A stretch of 64,000 nt of DNA from Ariolimax columbianus (GCA_036924085.1 JAVGWX010000008.1:236001-300000); one strand, 5' to 3'. Shown: positions 22,762 to 34,946, counted from the first letter of the stretch. Numbers and translations: made by a program. Notes: generated by a model from the sequence alone, not told the origin.

Positions 22762-23949
22762 TGTAGCAGATCCCACTGTTTGCACTAGGGTATTCTATCT
22801 AGTCTATTACCACACCATTCATGACACAAAGCAAATGATATAGCACACAGCAGGTGGCATATTTATTATATAATACTCATACAACACTATCAAAGTGAGT
22901 GCAATGAAATGACACACAATACAAGAAATATCATCTTAACTAATTATATATTTGGAAGTTATAAACTATTGATGTTGCTCCCGCTAATCTAACCCAGTTC
23001 TTGCTGCACACACCCCTTCCCCTTATCTACATCCTCAACACACTCTCAAAAACTCTTACTCACTCAAATCCCCTCTGGACATAATGCATTCAATATATTC
23101 TACGTATACTCACATATGATCTCTCAGCTCAGTCGATCTGCATATACACACGCTCTGAAACATACATCGTTCCCTCTGTGTCTACACACACACATCTAGA
23201 TCTCTCCTAGACACAGCTGTACACTCGCACAACTCTAGAAGATACCTCGTTCCTTCGGTGTCTACACACGCATCTAGATCTCTCCTAGACACAGCTGTAC
23301 ACTCGCACAACTCTAGAACATACCTCGTTCCCTCGGTGTCTACACACACACATCTAGATCTCTCCTAGACACAGATGTACACTCGCATAACTCTAGAACA
23401 TACATCATTCCCTCTGTGTCTACACACACACACATCTCATTTGAGCGACTGGCCAAGACTCAAGGGGTATGCTGGTTCAGCCTATCAATCACTCCTCAAA
23501 TAGGTGAGCTAAACAGACTCCTATCTACATTCTCTCTCTCGCTCTCATTCCCTGGCTAGTCTGCTTGAGCTAAACTTTGTCTAGTATTTTATACTCTCAA
23601 GCAGTATCAGGGCTATCCAATGGATCTCTGGGGGATGGCTCTATTCAGTCGTTTTTGGAACGAATTACTCTGAACGCCCATCACTCAAATATCACAGCAA
23701 GCTCCGCTGCCCTCCCATCTGTCACTCATCTCCCACTACCCAAATCGGAACGCCAGTGGTCAGTTCCTAGTCTACCTGTACACATTCTTTCCCCCCAAAT
23801 CTGATTTTCTTTGTTGAGACTGTGTGTGACCTTGGCGTAGTGTCCAGACGGAGAGTGACCGTGGCACACATTCAGGTACCTTTGTTCTCAGAGTCACCGA
23901 CCACATCACCCCTGCCCTAAACGCTCATGCTCCGACTGGAACTGTTACA
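22762..23949. mobile_element. Solo-LTR-like insertion, 1188 bp, 4-bp TSD
   Basis: The segment starts TGTAGCAG and ends CTGTTACA (7 of 8 inverted match, TG..CA ends) and is flanked by ACAT at 22758-22761 and 23950-23953. Without it, a 58-bp tandem duplication beginning CAAAACCAGATTGATTACAC becomes continuous, confirming an insertion. It lacks coding sequence and has a TTTTATA box near 23587, so a solo LTR is the best reading. Confidence 0.75.
23165..23440. repeat. ~85-bp repeat inside the solo LTR, 3+ copies
   Basis: Copies share CATCTAGATCTCTCCTAGAC, TGTACACTCGCA and TCGTTCC.TCGGTGTCTAC. The array is internal to the LTR-like insertion. Confidence 0.88.
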
Positions 23950-24135
23950 ACATTTATATCATCTTTCTGTCATGCAAAACCAGATTGATTACACCTGCAC
24001 CTTTATGACATTTATATCATTTTTATGTGATGCATAAGAAGCGAATGTGGATTCAGGGCACAATTAAACCTTCTCCAGGTTGCACTAAAATATGGACATC
24101 ATTTCCTCTGCAGCTGCATTAATTTTCAGCATGTC

Positions 24136-26878
24136 ATATTTTAATTTGGTTGTGCACTTTGAGAGTCTATAACCTTTTTATTAGTTGGCCTATATTTTAA
24201 TTTGGTTGTGCACTTTGAGAGTCTATAACCTTTTTATTAGTTGGCCTATATTTTAATTTGGTTGTGCACTTTGAGAGTCTATAACCTTTTTATTAGTTGG
24301 CCTATATTTTAATTTGGTTGTGCACTTTGAGAGTCTATAACCTTTTTATTAGTTGGCCTATATTTTAATTTGGTTGTGCACTTTGAGAGTCTATAACCTT
24401 TTTATTAGTTGGCCTATATTTTAATTTGGTTGTGCACTTTGAGAGTCTATAACCTTTTTATTAGTTGGCCTATATTTTAATTTGGTTGTGCACTTTGAGA
24501 GTCTATAACCTTTTTATTAGTTGGCCTATATTTTAATTTGGTTGTGCACTTTGAGAGTCTATAACCTTTTTATTAGTTGGCCTATATTTTAATTTGGTTG
24601 TGCACTTTGAGAGTCTATAACCTTTTTATTAGTTGGCCTATATTTTAATTTGGTTGTGCACTTTGAGAGTCTATAACCTTTTTATTAGTTGGCCTATATT
24701 TTAATTTGGTTGTGCACTTTGAGAGTCTATAACCTTTTTATTAGTTGGCCTATATTTTAATTTGGTTGTGCACTTTGAGAGTCTATAACCTTTTTATTAG
24801 TTGGCCTATATTTTAATTTGGTTGTGCACTTTGAGAGTCTATAACCTTTTTATTAGTTGGCCTATATTTTAATTTGGTTGTGCACTTTGAGAGTCTATAA
24901 CCTTTTTATTAGTTGGCCTATATTTTAATTTGGTTGTGCACTTTGAGAGTCTATAACCTTTTTATTAGTTGGCCTATATTTTAATTTGGTTGTGCACTTT
25001 GAGAGTCTATAACCTTTTTATTAGTTGGCCTATATTTTAATTTGGTTGTGCACTTTGAGAGTCTATAACCTTTTTATTAGTTGGCCTATATTTTAATTTG
25101 GTTGTGCACTTTGAGAGTCTATAACCTTTTTATTAGTTGGCCTATATTTTAATTTGGTTGTGCACTTTGAGAGTCTATAACCTTTTTATTAGTTGGCCTA
25201 TATTTTAATTTGGTTGTGCACTTTGAGAGTCTATAACCTTTTTATTAGTTGGCCTATATTTTAATTTGGTTGTGCACTTTGAGAGTCTATAACCTTTTTA
25301 TTAGTTGGCCTATATTTTAATTTGGTTGTGCACTTTGAGAGTCTATAACCTTTTTATTAGTTGGCCTATATTTTAATTTGGTTGTGCACTTTGAGAGTCT
25401 ATAACCTTTTTATTAGTTGGCCTATATTTTAATTTGGTTGTGCACTTTGAGAGTCTATAACCTTTTTATTAGTTGGCCTATATTTTAATTTGGTTGTGCA
25501 CTTTGAGAGTCTATAACCTTTTTATTAGTTGGCCTATATTTTAATTTGGTTGTGCACTTTGAGAGTCTATAACCTTTTTATTAGTTGGCCTATATTTTAA
25601 TTTGGTTGTGCACTTTGAGAGTCTATAACCTTTTTATTAGTTGGCCTATATTTTAATTTGGTTGTGCACTTTGAGAGTCTATAACCTTTTTATTAGTTGG
25701 CCTATATTTTAATTTGGTTGTGCACTTTGAGAGTCTATAACCTTTTTATTAGTTGGCCTATATTTTAATTTGGTTGTGCACTTTGAGAGTCTATAACCTT
25801 TTTATTAGTTGGCCTATATTTTAATTTGGTTGTGCACTTTGAGAGTCTATAACCTTTTTATTAGTTGGCCTATATTTTAATTTGGTTGTGCACTTTGAGA
25901 GTCTATAACCTTTTTATTAGTTGGCCTATATTTTAATTTGGTTGTGCACTTTGAGAGTCTATAACCTTTTTATTAGTTGGCCTATATTTTAATTTGGTTG
26001 TGCACTTTGAGAGTCTATAACCTTTTTATTAGTTGGCCTATATTTTAATTTGGTTGTGCACTTTGAGAGTCTATAACCTTTTTATTAGTTGGCCTATATT
26101 TTAATTTGGTTGTGCACTTTGAGAGTCTATAACCTTTTTATTAGTTGGCCTATATTTTAATTTGGTTGTGCACTTTGAGAGTCTATAACCTTTTTATTAG
26201 TTGGCCTATATTTTAATTTGGTTGTGCACTTTGAGAGTCTATAACCTTTTTATTAGTTGGCCTATATTTTAATTTGGTTGTGCACTTTGAGAGTCTATAA
26301 CCTTTTTATTAGTTGGCCTATATTTTAATTTGGTTGTGCACTTTGAGAGTCTATAACCTTTTTATTAGTTGGCCTATATTTTAATTTGGTTGTGCACTTT
26401 GAGAGTCTATAACCTTTTTATTAGTTGGCCTATATTTTAATTTGGTTGTGCACTTTGAGAGTCTATAACCTTTTTATTAGTTGGCCTATATTTTAATTTG
26501 GTTGTGCACTTTGAGAGTCTATAACCTTTTTATTAGTTGGCCTATATTTTAATTTGGTTGTGCACTTTGAGAGTCTATAACCTTTTTATTAGTTGGCCTA
26601 TATTTTAATTTGGTTGTGCACTTTGAGAGTCTATAACCTTTTTATTAGTTGGCCTATATTTTAATTTGGTTGTGCACTTTGAGAGTCTATAACCTTTTTA
26701 TTAGTTGGCCTATATTTTAATTTGGTTGTGCACTTTGAGAGTCTATAACCTTTTTATTAGTTGGCCTATATTTTAATTTGGTTGTGGACTTTGAGAGCCT
26801 GTAACCTTTTTATTAGTTGGCCTATATTTTAATTTGGTTGTGGACTTTGAGAGCATGTAACCTTTTTATTGTCGGCCT
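24136..26878. repeat. 56-bp satellite-like array, ~49 units, nearly perfect
   Basis: The unit contains TTTAATTTGGTTGTGCAC, TTTGAGAGTCTATAACC and TTTTTATTAGTTGGCC. The period is exactly 56 bp over 2.7 kb. Only the last two units differ (GTGGAC, GAGCCTG or GAGCATG), as expected at an array edge. The homogeneity implies recent expansion or an assembly artefact. It is in MCPH1 intron 3. Confidence 0.96.
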
Positions 26879-26879
26879 A

Positions 26880-27232
26880 TAGATATGATTTTGTTGCAAG
26901 TATAGACATAAAGTACATATTATTGTTTTTGTTGTGTGTGTGTTAGTTTCTGAGATAGAAGATGATGAAGGTGAAAATTTATAAAAACAAAGCACAAACT
27001 TTTAGACTTACCGAATAGGAAACGTCATTACTTATATTATCCACCAAAATCACAACAAAGTATCAACACTGTGTTTATAATATCAGCACATCTGTTAGTT
27101 TACATTAAAAACGTATTTATTACATCTATATGAACGAACTAAACTGAACTACCCCACAAAGATCTTCTACAACTTACCTCACCATCCCTAATAATAGGCC
27201 AAGTGAGTCACAGTGATTGAAAAAGAAGAATA
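26880..27232. other. Unique AT-rich intron sequence with two consensus donors
   Basis: No transposon or array is recognisable. On the minus strand, GTAAGT donor motifs follow CCTATTCG (27006) and GGATGGTGAG (27173). Short open stretches such as VDNISNDVSYS precede the first, but no exon can be supported. Confidence 0.4.
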
Positions 27233-27715
27233 TTGATGGGAAATGGAAAAAACTAGACATAGGGGCTTGCATTGATGGGAAATATGGAAAAACTACATAG
27301 GGGCTTGCATTGATGGGAAATATGGAAAAATTACATAGGGGCTTGCATTTATGGGAAATATGGAAAAACTACATAGGGGCTTGCATTGATGGGAAATATG
27401 GAAAAACTACATAGGGGCTTGCATTTATGGGAAATATGGAAAAACTACATAGGGGCTTGCATTTATGGGAAATATGGAAAAACTACATAGGGGCTTGCAT
27501 TTATTGGAAATATGGAAAAACTACATAGGGGCTTGCATTTATGGGAAATATGGAAAAACTACATAGGGGCTTGCATTTATGGGAAATATGGAAAAACTAC
27601 ATAGGGGCTTGCATTGATGGGAAATATGGAAAAACTACATAGGGGCTTGCATTGATGGGAAATATGGAAAAACTACATTGGGGCTTGCATTTATGGGAAA
27701 TATGGAAAAACTAAA
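27233..27715. repeat. 38-bp minisatellite, ~12 units
   Basis: Units contain GGGAAATATGGAAAAACTAC and ATAGGGGCTTGCATT, with a GATG/TATG variant following. Confidence 0.93.
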
Positions 27716-28530
27716 CATGTGTTGGCATTGATGGGGAAAATTAGAGATAAAGACTGGCATTGATGGGAACAACTAGAGATAGAGGCTGGCATTGATGGGA
27801 ACAATTAGAGAGGCTGGCATTGATGGGAACAACTAGAGATAGAGGCTGGCATTGATGGGAACAACTAGATATAGAGGCTGACATTGATGGGAACAACTAG
27901 AGATAGAGGCATTGATGGGAATAGCTAGAGAGGCTGGCATTGATTGGAACAATTAGAGAGGCTGGCATTGATGGGAACAACTAGATATAGAGGCTGGCAT
28001 TGATGGGAACAATTAGATATAGAGGCTGGCATTCATGAGAACAATTAGAGAGGCTGGCATTGATGGCAACAACTAGAGATAGAGGCTGACATTGATGGGA
28101 ACAACTAGAGATAGAGGCATTGATGGGAATAGCTAGAGAGGTTGGCATTGATGGGAACAACTAGAGAAGCTGGCATTGATAGGAACAACTAGAGAGGCTG
28201 GCATTGATGGGAACAACTAGATATTGAGGCTGGCATTGATGGGAACAGCTAGAGAGACTGGCATTGATGGGAACAGCTAGAGAGACTGGCATTGATGGGA
28301 ACAGCTAGAGAGGCTGGCATTGATGGGAACAGCTAGAGAAGCTGGCATTGATGGGAACAGCTAGAGAGGCTGGCATTGATGGGAACAGCTAGAGATGCTG
28401 GCATTGATGGGAACAGCTAGAGAGACTGGCATTGATGGGAACAGCTAGAGAGACTGGCATTGATGGGAACAGCTAGAGAGACTGGCATTGATGGGAACAG
28501 CTAGAGAGGCTGGCATTGATGGAAACAATT
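27716..28530. repeat. 24-30-bp minisatellite
   Basis: Units contain GGCATTGATGGGAACA and CTAGAGA in several lengths. GCATTGATGGGAA is shared with the adjacent 38-bp array, so one array probably derived from the other. The right part (28230-28530) is more homogeneous. Confidence 0.92.
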
Positions 28531-28565
28531 AGAGATACGAGCTTCAATATCCACGTCCGACTCAC

Positions 28566-28632
28566 CGCAACCATCATCATCTTCGATAACTACGAAGCCA
28601 TCTCTCATTTCGTGAAGCAAAGAATTCATCAT
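28566..28632 (-). CDS. Possible small first exon (speculative)
   Basis: An ATG at 28632 opens a 22-codon stretch, MMNSLLHEMRDGFVVIEDDD and two more residues, ending at a GTGAGT donor. Upstream on the same strand are a CG-rich tract (GGACGCGCTGCGACTG) and an imperfect palindrome, GTTGTTATGCAAC, at 28707-28719. It could be an alternative first exon or a nested gene, but its phase-1 end does not fit MCPH1 exon 4 directly. No partner exon was established. Confidence 0.22.
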
Positions 28633-28879
28633 TTCGAAGGTTATATTTGCAAAAATTCAGTCGCAGCGCGTCCCAAAAATTTAGATATCCTAATCAAAGA
28701 GAGTTTGTTGTTATGCAACAATGGCCAACAGTAGTATTTAAAAACCTGTTTTCTGCTGATTGACAGAGCCTTAATTTTTTCTGCCAGCATCCTGGTTCAG
28801 ACTTACCGAGCTGAGGACTGTGAAGGTACCAATTTAATCATTTATGAGGAGTAATGCTCCTGTCATTACCTGGTAAATC

Positions 28880-29330
28880 TTTAACCAGAGTTATCATACT
28901 TGAAATATTTGTTAAAAGCTGTGGTTACCAAGTTAGAAAATGCACAAACATGTTTCAGACACAACAAAATCAGTGCAGACCAGACAGTCACATTGTGCAT
29001 ATTTGTAAAGAAATCATTAGAATGAGTTCTAATGTTGATTATGAAAAAAGCCTTTGATACTCTGGAAACTATTAAGGCACTACAAGATCCCACAGAAAGT
29101 TCACCTAAATAATAAAGCAGATTTCTGAGGGCATGCGGTGCAGACTTTTGCATGAGGGACAACTCACAGAAGCACATAACATCAGGGGTTCGGGGCTGTC
29201 TATTATCATCTTTTCTATTTCTGCTGGCAGATGATTGGGTCACGAAAGAGGCTAAGCCTGTGACAGAAATGGCAACCAGTGAACTTTATTTAAACAACCA
29301 GAAGACTTGAACTTTGCAGACGACATAACT
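28880..29330 (+). pseudogene. RTE reverse transcriptase fragment up to FADD
   Basis: Translating with shifts gives a DYEKAFDTL-like block, a GMRCRLLHEGQLTEAHNI stretch, a corrupted QGC..SPFLFLL and LNFADDITSL. It is interrupted exactly after the catalytic FADD by the array that follows and resumes at about 30885. Confidence 0.72.
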
Positions 29331-30880
29331 AGCCTACCTCACAACCAAACTCCAGACAACAGAACTAGCCTACCTCACAACCAAACTCCAGACAACAGAA
29401 CTAGCCTACCTCACAACCAAACTCCAGACAACAGAACTAGCCTACCTCACAACCAAACTCCAGACAACATAACTAGCCTATCTCACATCCAACATAACTA
29501 GCCTTGACATTCAACAGAACTAGCCTACCTCACAACCAAACTCCAGAACTAGCCTACCTCACAACCAAACTCCAGACAACAGAACTAGCCTACCTCACAA
29601 CCAAACTCCAGAACTAGCCTACCTCACAACCAAACTCCAGACAACAGAACTAGCCTACCTCACAACCAAACTCCAGACAACATAACTAGCCTATCTCACA
29701 TCCAACATAACTAGCCTATCTCACATCCAACATAACTAGCCTTGACATTCAACAGAACTAGCCTACCTCACAACCAAACTCCAGACGACATAACTAGCCT
29801 ACCTCACAACCAAACGCCAGACAACATAACTAGCCTACCTCACAACCAAACGCCAGACAACATAACTAGCCTTGACATCCAACATAACTAGCCTATCTCA
29901 CATCCAACATAACTAGCCTACCTCACAACCAAACTCCAGACAACATAACTAGCCTTGACATCCAACATAACTAGCCTATCTCACAACCAACATAACTAGC
30001 CTATCTCACAACCAACTCCAGACAACATAACTAGCCTTGACATCTAACAAAACTAGCCTATCTCACATCCAACATAACTAGGCTTGACATCCAACATAAC
30101 TAGCCTATCTCACAACCAACATAACTAGCCTTGACATCCAACATAACTAGCCTACCTCACAACCAACTCCAGACAACATAACTAGCCTTGACATCCAACA
30201 TAACTAGCCTATCTCACCTCCAACATAACTAGCCTTGACATCTAACATAACTAGCCTATCTCACCTCCAACGTAACTAGCCTTGACATCCAACATAACTA
30301 GCCTATCTCACCTCCAACATAACTAGCCTTGACATCCAACATAACTAGCCTATCTCACCTCCAACATAACTAGCCTTGACATCCAACATAACTAGTCTAT
30401 CTCACCTCCAACATAACTAGCCTTGACATATAACATAACTAGCCTACCTCACAACCAACTCCAGACAACATAACTAGCCTTGACATCCAACATAACTAGC
30501 CTATCTCACCTCCAACATAACTAGCCTTGACATCCAACATAACTAGCCTATCTCACCTCCAACATAACTAGCCTTGACATCCAACATAACTAGCCTATCT
30601 CACCTCCAACATAACTAGCCTTGACATATAACATAACTAGCCTACCTCACAACCAACTCCAGACAACATAACTAGCCTTGACATCCAACATAACTAGCCT
30701 ACCTCACAACCAACTCCAGACAACATAACTAGCCTATCTCACCTCCAACATAACTAGCCTTGACATCTAACATAACTAGCCTATCTCACACCCAACATAA
30801 CTAGCCTTGACATTCAACATAACTAGCCTTGACATCTAACATAACTAGCCTATCTGACAACCAACATGACTAGCCTCTCA
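29318..30880 (+). repeat. 34-38-bp minisatellite grown from RTE codons after FADD
   Basis: The first units encode ITSLPHNQTPDN in frame with FADD, so the unit is reverse transcriptase coding sequence. Units share AACTAGCCTACCTCACAAC and CCAAACTCCAGACAACA. Later units mix with a second form, ACATAACTAGCCTTGACATC. The array is about 1.55 kb. Confidence 0.92.
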
Positions 30881-30884
30881 CAGG

Positions 30885-31170
30885 TCTTATCAAATTAAAC
30901 ATAACACCTTTGGATGAGGCAAAGAGCTACACATACCTAGGGAGCGTCATAAAAAGACGCAGTGTAGACAAGAATGGAGATCAAAAGTCAAGGACGCAGA
31001 CCCAGAAGACGTCCCAAAGTAAGTTGGGAAGACAACATACGACAGTCCCTAAGTGATAGAGGGCTGGATTTGAAAGAGGCCAGGAAAAAGACGGCGGATA
31101 GAGCAGTGTGGCGTTCTCTTTGGCAAACCTCTACACCTCACGGTAGAAGAGGAGTGACTAAGTAAGTAAG
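30885..31170 (+). pseudogene. RTE fragment after the array: TYLG and C-terminal part
   Basis: LIKLNITPLDEAKSYTYLGS follows the array, then EIKSQGRRPRRRPKVSWEDN and LKEARKKTADRAVWRSLWQT ending at TAA. Between them about 100 codons of a normal element are missing. Confidence 0.78.
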
Positions 31171-31479
31171 TAGACGAGAATGTAAAAACCAGGCCACAAA
31201 AGACAAGAGTGGTCTTTACCATTTGTAAACTACATGGAACACTAGAATTATCAAAATGCATACCAAATTAAGGATCATCATGTGAAGTTAGTCCTTCTTT
31301 ATGGAGTAGACAGAATGAAATAGATCATCCCAACAGACTCCTTGTGGAAAATTGGCAGTCAAAAAGTAGAATTAAACAAAAACCTGTACTCCACCATGTC
31401 AATAAAAATCAAAAATGATAACAAGAGCTACAGAGAGTAGTAAAAGATATATCACCACAAACATTCATTAAAACACCAG

Positions 31480-32250
31480 AAATACAGGCAAAATTAATAG
31501 ACGATACAATCGAAAGTTCAGATCCAAGTACTCTCATTCGAGCAGCTCAAAGAACTGAACTATTGAGGCCTATCCTGATGACTGGATACATGTATATACT
31601 GACGGATCTGCATTTAAAGACAACATCAAAGCAGGTTATGGCATTTATATAGAATACTCAGATAGATACTGTGATGAGCTGTCTGATGTTTGCTCCAACT
31701 ATGAAGCTGAAATCACTGCACTTAAAGCTGGCTTGCGCCATCTGAGGATAGTTTTTTGCTGGAGCCTGACCTTATAAAAATATCTCTAGACATTTGACTC
31801 CATTATCACCTTCCTTATCAAAATATTTCTGCAGTGGAACCCTAAACTTTCAAACACACCTAGCAATGATAAGGCAGACAGGCTAGCAAAGAAGGAATCA
31901 AGACAAGAACAGCCACACACAGCAACAACTCTACAAAAAGCCAAACAGCTCATAAGAACAGCAAACAAAGAAACTTGGCTGAACAGATGGCATGGGAAAC
32001 ACAGGGAGAGAGTTCTACAGGCATATGGCAAGCCCCAATCTAAATGACAGCATTAATCAATTCACAAGGAAGGATCAGAACACTATTTTTCTGCCGAGAA
32101 TCCAACACATCCCACTTAACAAGTACCCAAACAGAACACACTCCAGAGTGCCAGCTGTGTACACACCTATATGAAGCAGTTGATCATCATTTCTTTGAGC
32201 ACTTTACACTTTAGGAAAATGTTTGTTCTTCAGAGGCCAGAGAAATGGGA
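31480..32250 (+). pseudogene. RNase H domain of an I-like LINE
   Basis: The frame reads WIHVYTDGSAFKDN..AGYGIYI, then SNYEAEITALKAGLRHL and, after a deletion, SNDKADRLAKKESRQ. These hold the RNase H Asp, Glu and C-terminal Asp motifs. A TATTLQKAKQLIRTANKETW segment and a partial zinc-knuckle region follow. Frameshifts and a missing third Asp block show it is dead. Confidence 0.75.
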
Positions 32251-32394
32251 CACTCTGTATGGCATTGGAAAACAAGTGACAAAGACACGCAGATATCATT
32301 ACATGGCATGGGGCTGAAGGATGAAAGACCAAATGCTGCTAAATCTGTGAAAACAACAACACATGGAGTGGAAACATCGTGGATGACAAAATTC

Positions 32395-32690
32395 AATAAA
32401 GATTGCAGATCTCTATCAACAAATCCCTGAGAGTAATTCTTGGCCTGCAGTGGATCAATATGGCTACTTAAAAAAACGTATAGGAGAGGTGGGACAGAAA
32501 TAATGTGATGCTGGATAGGCTGCACACTACGAAAGACCCAAGCCAGTATGACCAGGCAACCTCTGTCATTGAACCCCAGGGAAAAAGAGACAAAGGAAGG
32601 CCAAAGAACATACACAGAAAAGACTCAAAGGTCATTTAAAAAAAGGAAAGAAGCTAGAAAGAACTGAAGAAAATAGCACACAAAACATGT
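32395..32690 (+). pseudogene. RTE C-terminal fragment
   Basis: The translation gives LQIFINKSLRVILGLQW, RRWDRNNVMLDRL, GKRDKGRPKNIHRKD and ELKKIAHKTCLLEEGLVDGL, the usual 3' end of this RTE subfamily. Its last codons become the unit of the following array. Confidence 0.75.
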
Positions 32691-34015
32691 CTGCTTGAAG
32701 AAGGTTTGGTTGATGGTCTATGTACCAGAAGGTGCTGAGGGCAAAGAAGGTTTGGTTGATGGTCTATGTACCAGAAGGTGACGAGGGCAAAGGAGGTTTG
32801 GTTGATGGTCTATGTACCAGAAGGTGACGAGGGCAAAGGAGGTTTGGTTGATGGTCTATGTACCAGAAGGTGCTGAGGGCAAAGAAGGTTTGGTTGATGG
32901 TCTATGTACCAGAAGATGATGAGGGCAAAGAAGAAGGTTTGGTTGATGATCTATGTACCAGAAGGTGATGAGGGCAAAGAAGGTTTGGTTGATGGTCTAT
33001 GTACCAGAAGGTGACGAGGGCAAAGGAGGTTTGGTTGATGGTCTATGTACCAGAAGGTGATGAGGGCAAAGGAGGTTTGGTTGATGGTCTATGTACCAGA
33101 AGGTGCTGAGGGCAAAGAAGGTTTGGTTGATGGTCTATGTACCAGAAGGTGATGAGGGCAAAGAAGAAGGTTTGGTTGATGATCTATGTACCAGAAGGTC
33201 ATGAAGGCAAAGAAGAAGGTTTGGTTGATGGTCTATGTACCAGAAGGTCATGAAGGCAAAGAAGGTTTGGTTGATGGTATATGTACCAGAAGGTCATGAA
33301 GGCAAAGAAGAAGGTTTGGTTGATGGTCTATGTACCAGAAGGTCATGAAGGCAAAGAAGGTTTGGTTGATGGTATATGTGCCAGAAGGTCATGAAGGCAA
33401 AGAAGGTTTGGTTGATGGTATATGTGCCAGAAGGTCATGAAGGCAAAGAAGGTTTGGTTGATGATCTATGTGGCAGAAGGTGATGAGGACAAAGAAAAAG
33501 GTTTGGTTGATGATCTATATACCAGAAGGTCATGAAGGCAAAGAAGGTTTGGTTGATGGTCTATGTGGTAGAAGGTGATGAGGACAAAGAAGGTTTGGTT
33601 GATGGTCTATGTGCCAGAAGGTGATGAGGGCAAAGAAGGTTTGGTTGATGGTTTATGTGCCAGAAGGTGATGAGGACAAAGAAGGTTTGGTTGATGGTCT
33701 ATGTGCCAGAAGGTTATGAGGACAAAGAAGGTTTGGTTGATGGTCTATGTGCCAGAAGGTGATGAGGGCAAAGAAGAAGGTTTGGTTGATGGTCTATGTG
33801 CCAGAAGGTGATAATGCTGAAGGAGGTTTGGTTGATGGTCTATGTGCCAGAAGATGATGAGGGCAAAGAAGGTTTGGTTGATGATCTATGTACTAGAAGG
33901 TGATGAGGGCAAAGAAGGTTTGGTTGATGATCTACGTACCAGAAGGTGATGAGGGCAAAGAAGGTTTGGTTGATGATCTATGTGCCAGAAGGTGACGAGG
34001 GCAAAGAAGAAGGTT
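32690..34015 (+). repeat. 46-bp minisatellite grown from RTE 3' codons, ~29 units
   Basis: Units contain GAAGGTTTGGTTGATGGTCT, ATGTACCAGAAGGTGATGAG and GGCAAA. The first unit encodes EGLVDGLCTRR in frame with the RTE C-terminus. Some copies gain an extra GAA triplet. Variants (GTACC/GTGCC/GTGGC) are clustered along the array. Confidence 0.92.
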
Positions 34016-34560
34016 TGATTATCTGAATTCTCTAAGTTAGGGATAGTAAGAAAGTAACTTGCCAATCTACTTGATAACGTTGAAATCTCTAACACTTCAT
34101 CCCTTCGCTGATGAGAATACAGCGTCTAATTAGAGAAATATTTGACTAGCACAGCGATCCAGCATCTAATTAGAGAGATATTTGACTAGCACAGCGATCC
34201 AGCGCTTCAACGATCACTACAAGCCACCGTCGACAAGGAGAACAGAACCACAGACGAAATCACCTGGGTTGCAGAACAGACACGAATCTTCATTCCTGTG
34301 GCAATCCACATAACGGTTCGTCTATCAAAGTACAGTTCGTTTATCAAGCTACAGTTCGACTATCAAGTAACTGTTGGTTTAACAAGTTACAGTTCGTCTT
34401 TCACGTTACAGTTTATCTATCAAGTAACTATTCATTTATCATGTAGAAATAAAGTTTCATTGTTGTGTTTTAATTTCAATTAGTGTCATAGTTAATTTGT
34501 TGGAAGTGAGAGTATAGTTAGTGCAGACCCCTTGCTCCATCTGCTACGGTAGGTCAGCCA
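34016..34560. other. Intron 3 sequence with short diverged repeats
   Basis: A ~50-bp duplication (CATCTAATTAGAGA.ATATTTGACTAGCACAGCGATCCAGC) lies at 34120-34205, and loose CTATCAAGTTACAGTTCG-type repeats lie at 34315-34445. No coding signal. Confidence 0.5.
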
Positions 34561-34574
34561 GCTGGGGCTGCTAC

Positions 34575-34735
34575 ACAGAAACAGAAGCCAGATAATTACA
34601 TCAGCTAGTAGCCCAGAAACAGAAGCCAGATAATTACACCAGCTAGTAACCCAGAAACAGAAGCCAGATAATTACACCAGCTAGTAACCCAGAAACAGAA
34701 GCCAGATAATTACACCAGCTAGTAACCCAGAAACA
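34575..34735. repeat. 38-bp repeat, ~4 copies
   Basis: Units contain CCCAGAAACAGAAGCCAGAT and AATTACACCAGCTAGTAA. It lies about 210 bp from the MCPH1 exon 3 donor. Confidence 0.88.
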
Positions 34736-34946
34736 TCAATGGCAAACTTGTTAGATGGCCCTTTTAGGTACTATATGTCTGAACTTCCAATGCTCCTCAC
34801 AATCTTCTTTCCCTCCCTGTCCAGTTCTGGTGCATCTGTGTCTTAGTGCATGTTGACATAGAAAGGGAAGACATCAGTATTGAGAAAAGACATACATGAT
34901 AATTACCAGTACATATTACTGCCAGCTAGTCCTGTCTGTCACTTAC

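Noticed and set aside
29318..30880. CRISPR-like regular repeats
   Set aside because: No unique spacers of constant length lie between units. The context is eukaryotic and intronic, and the unit is RT coding sequence.
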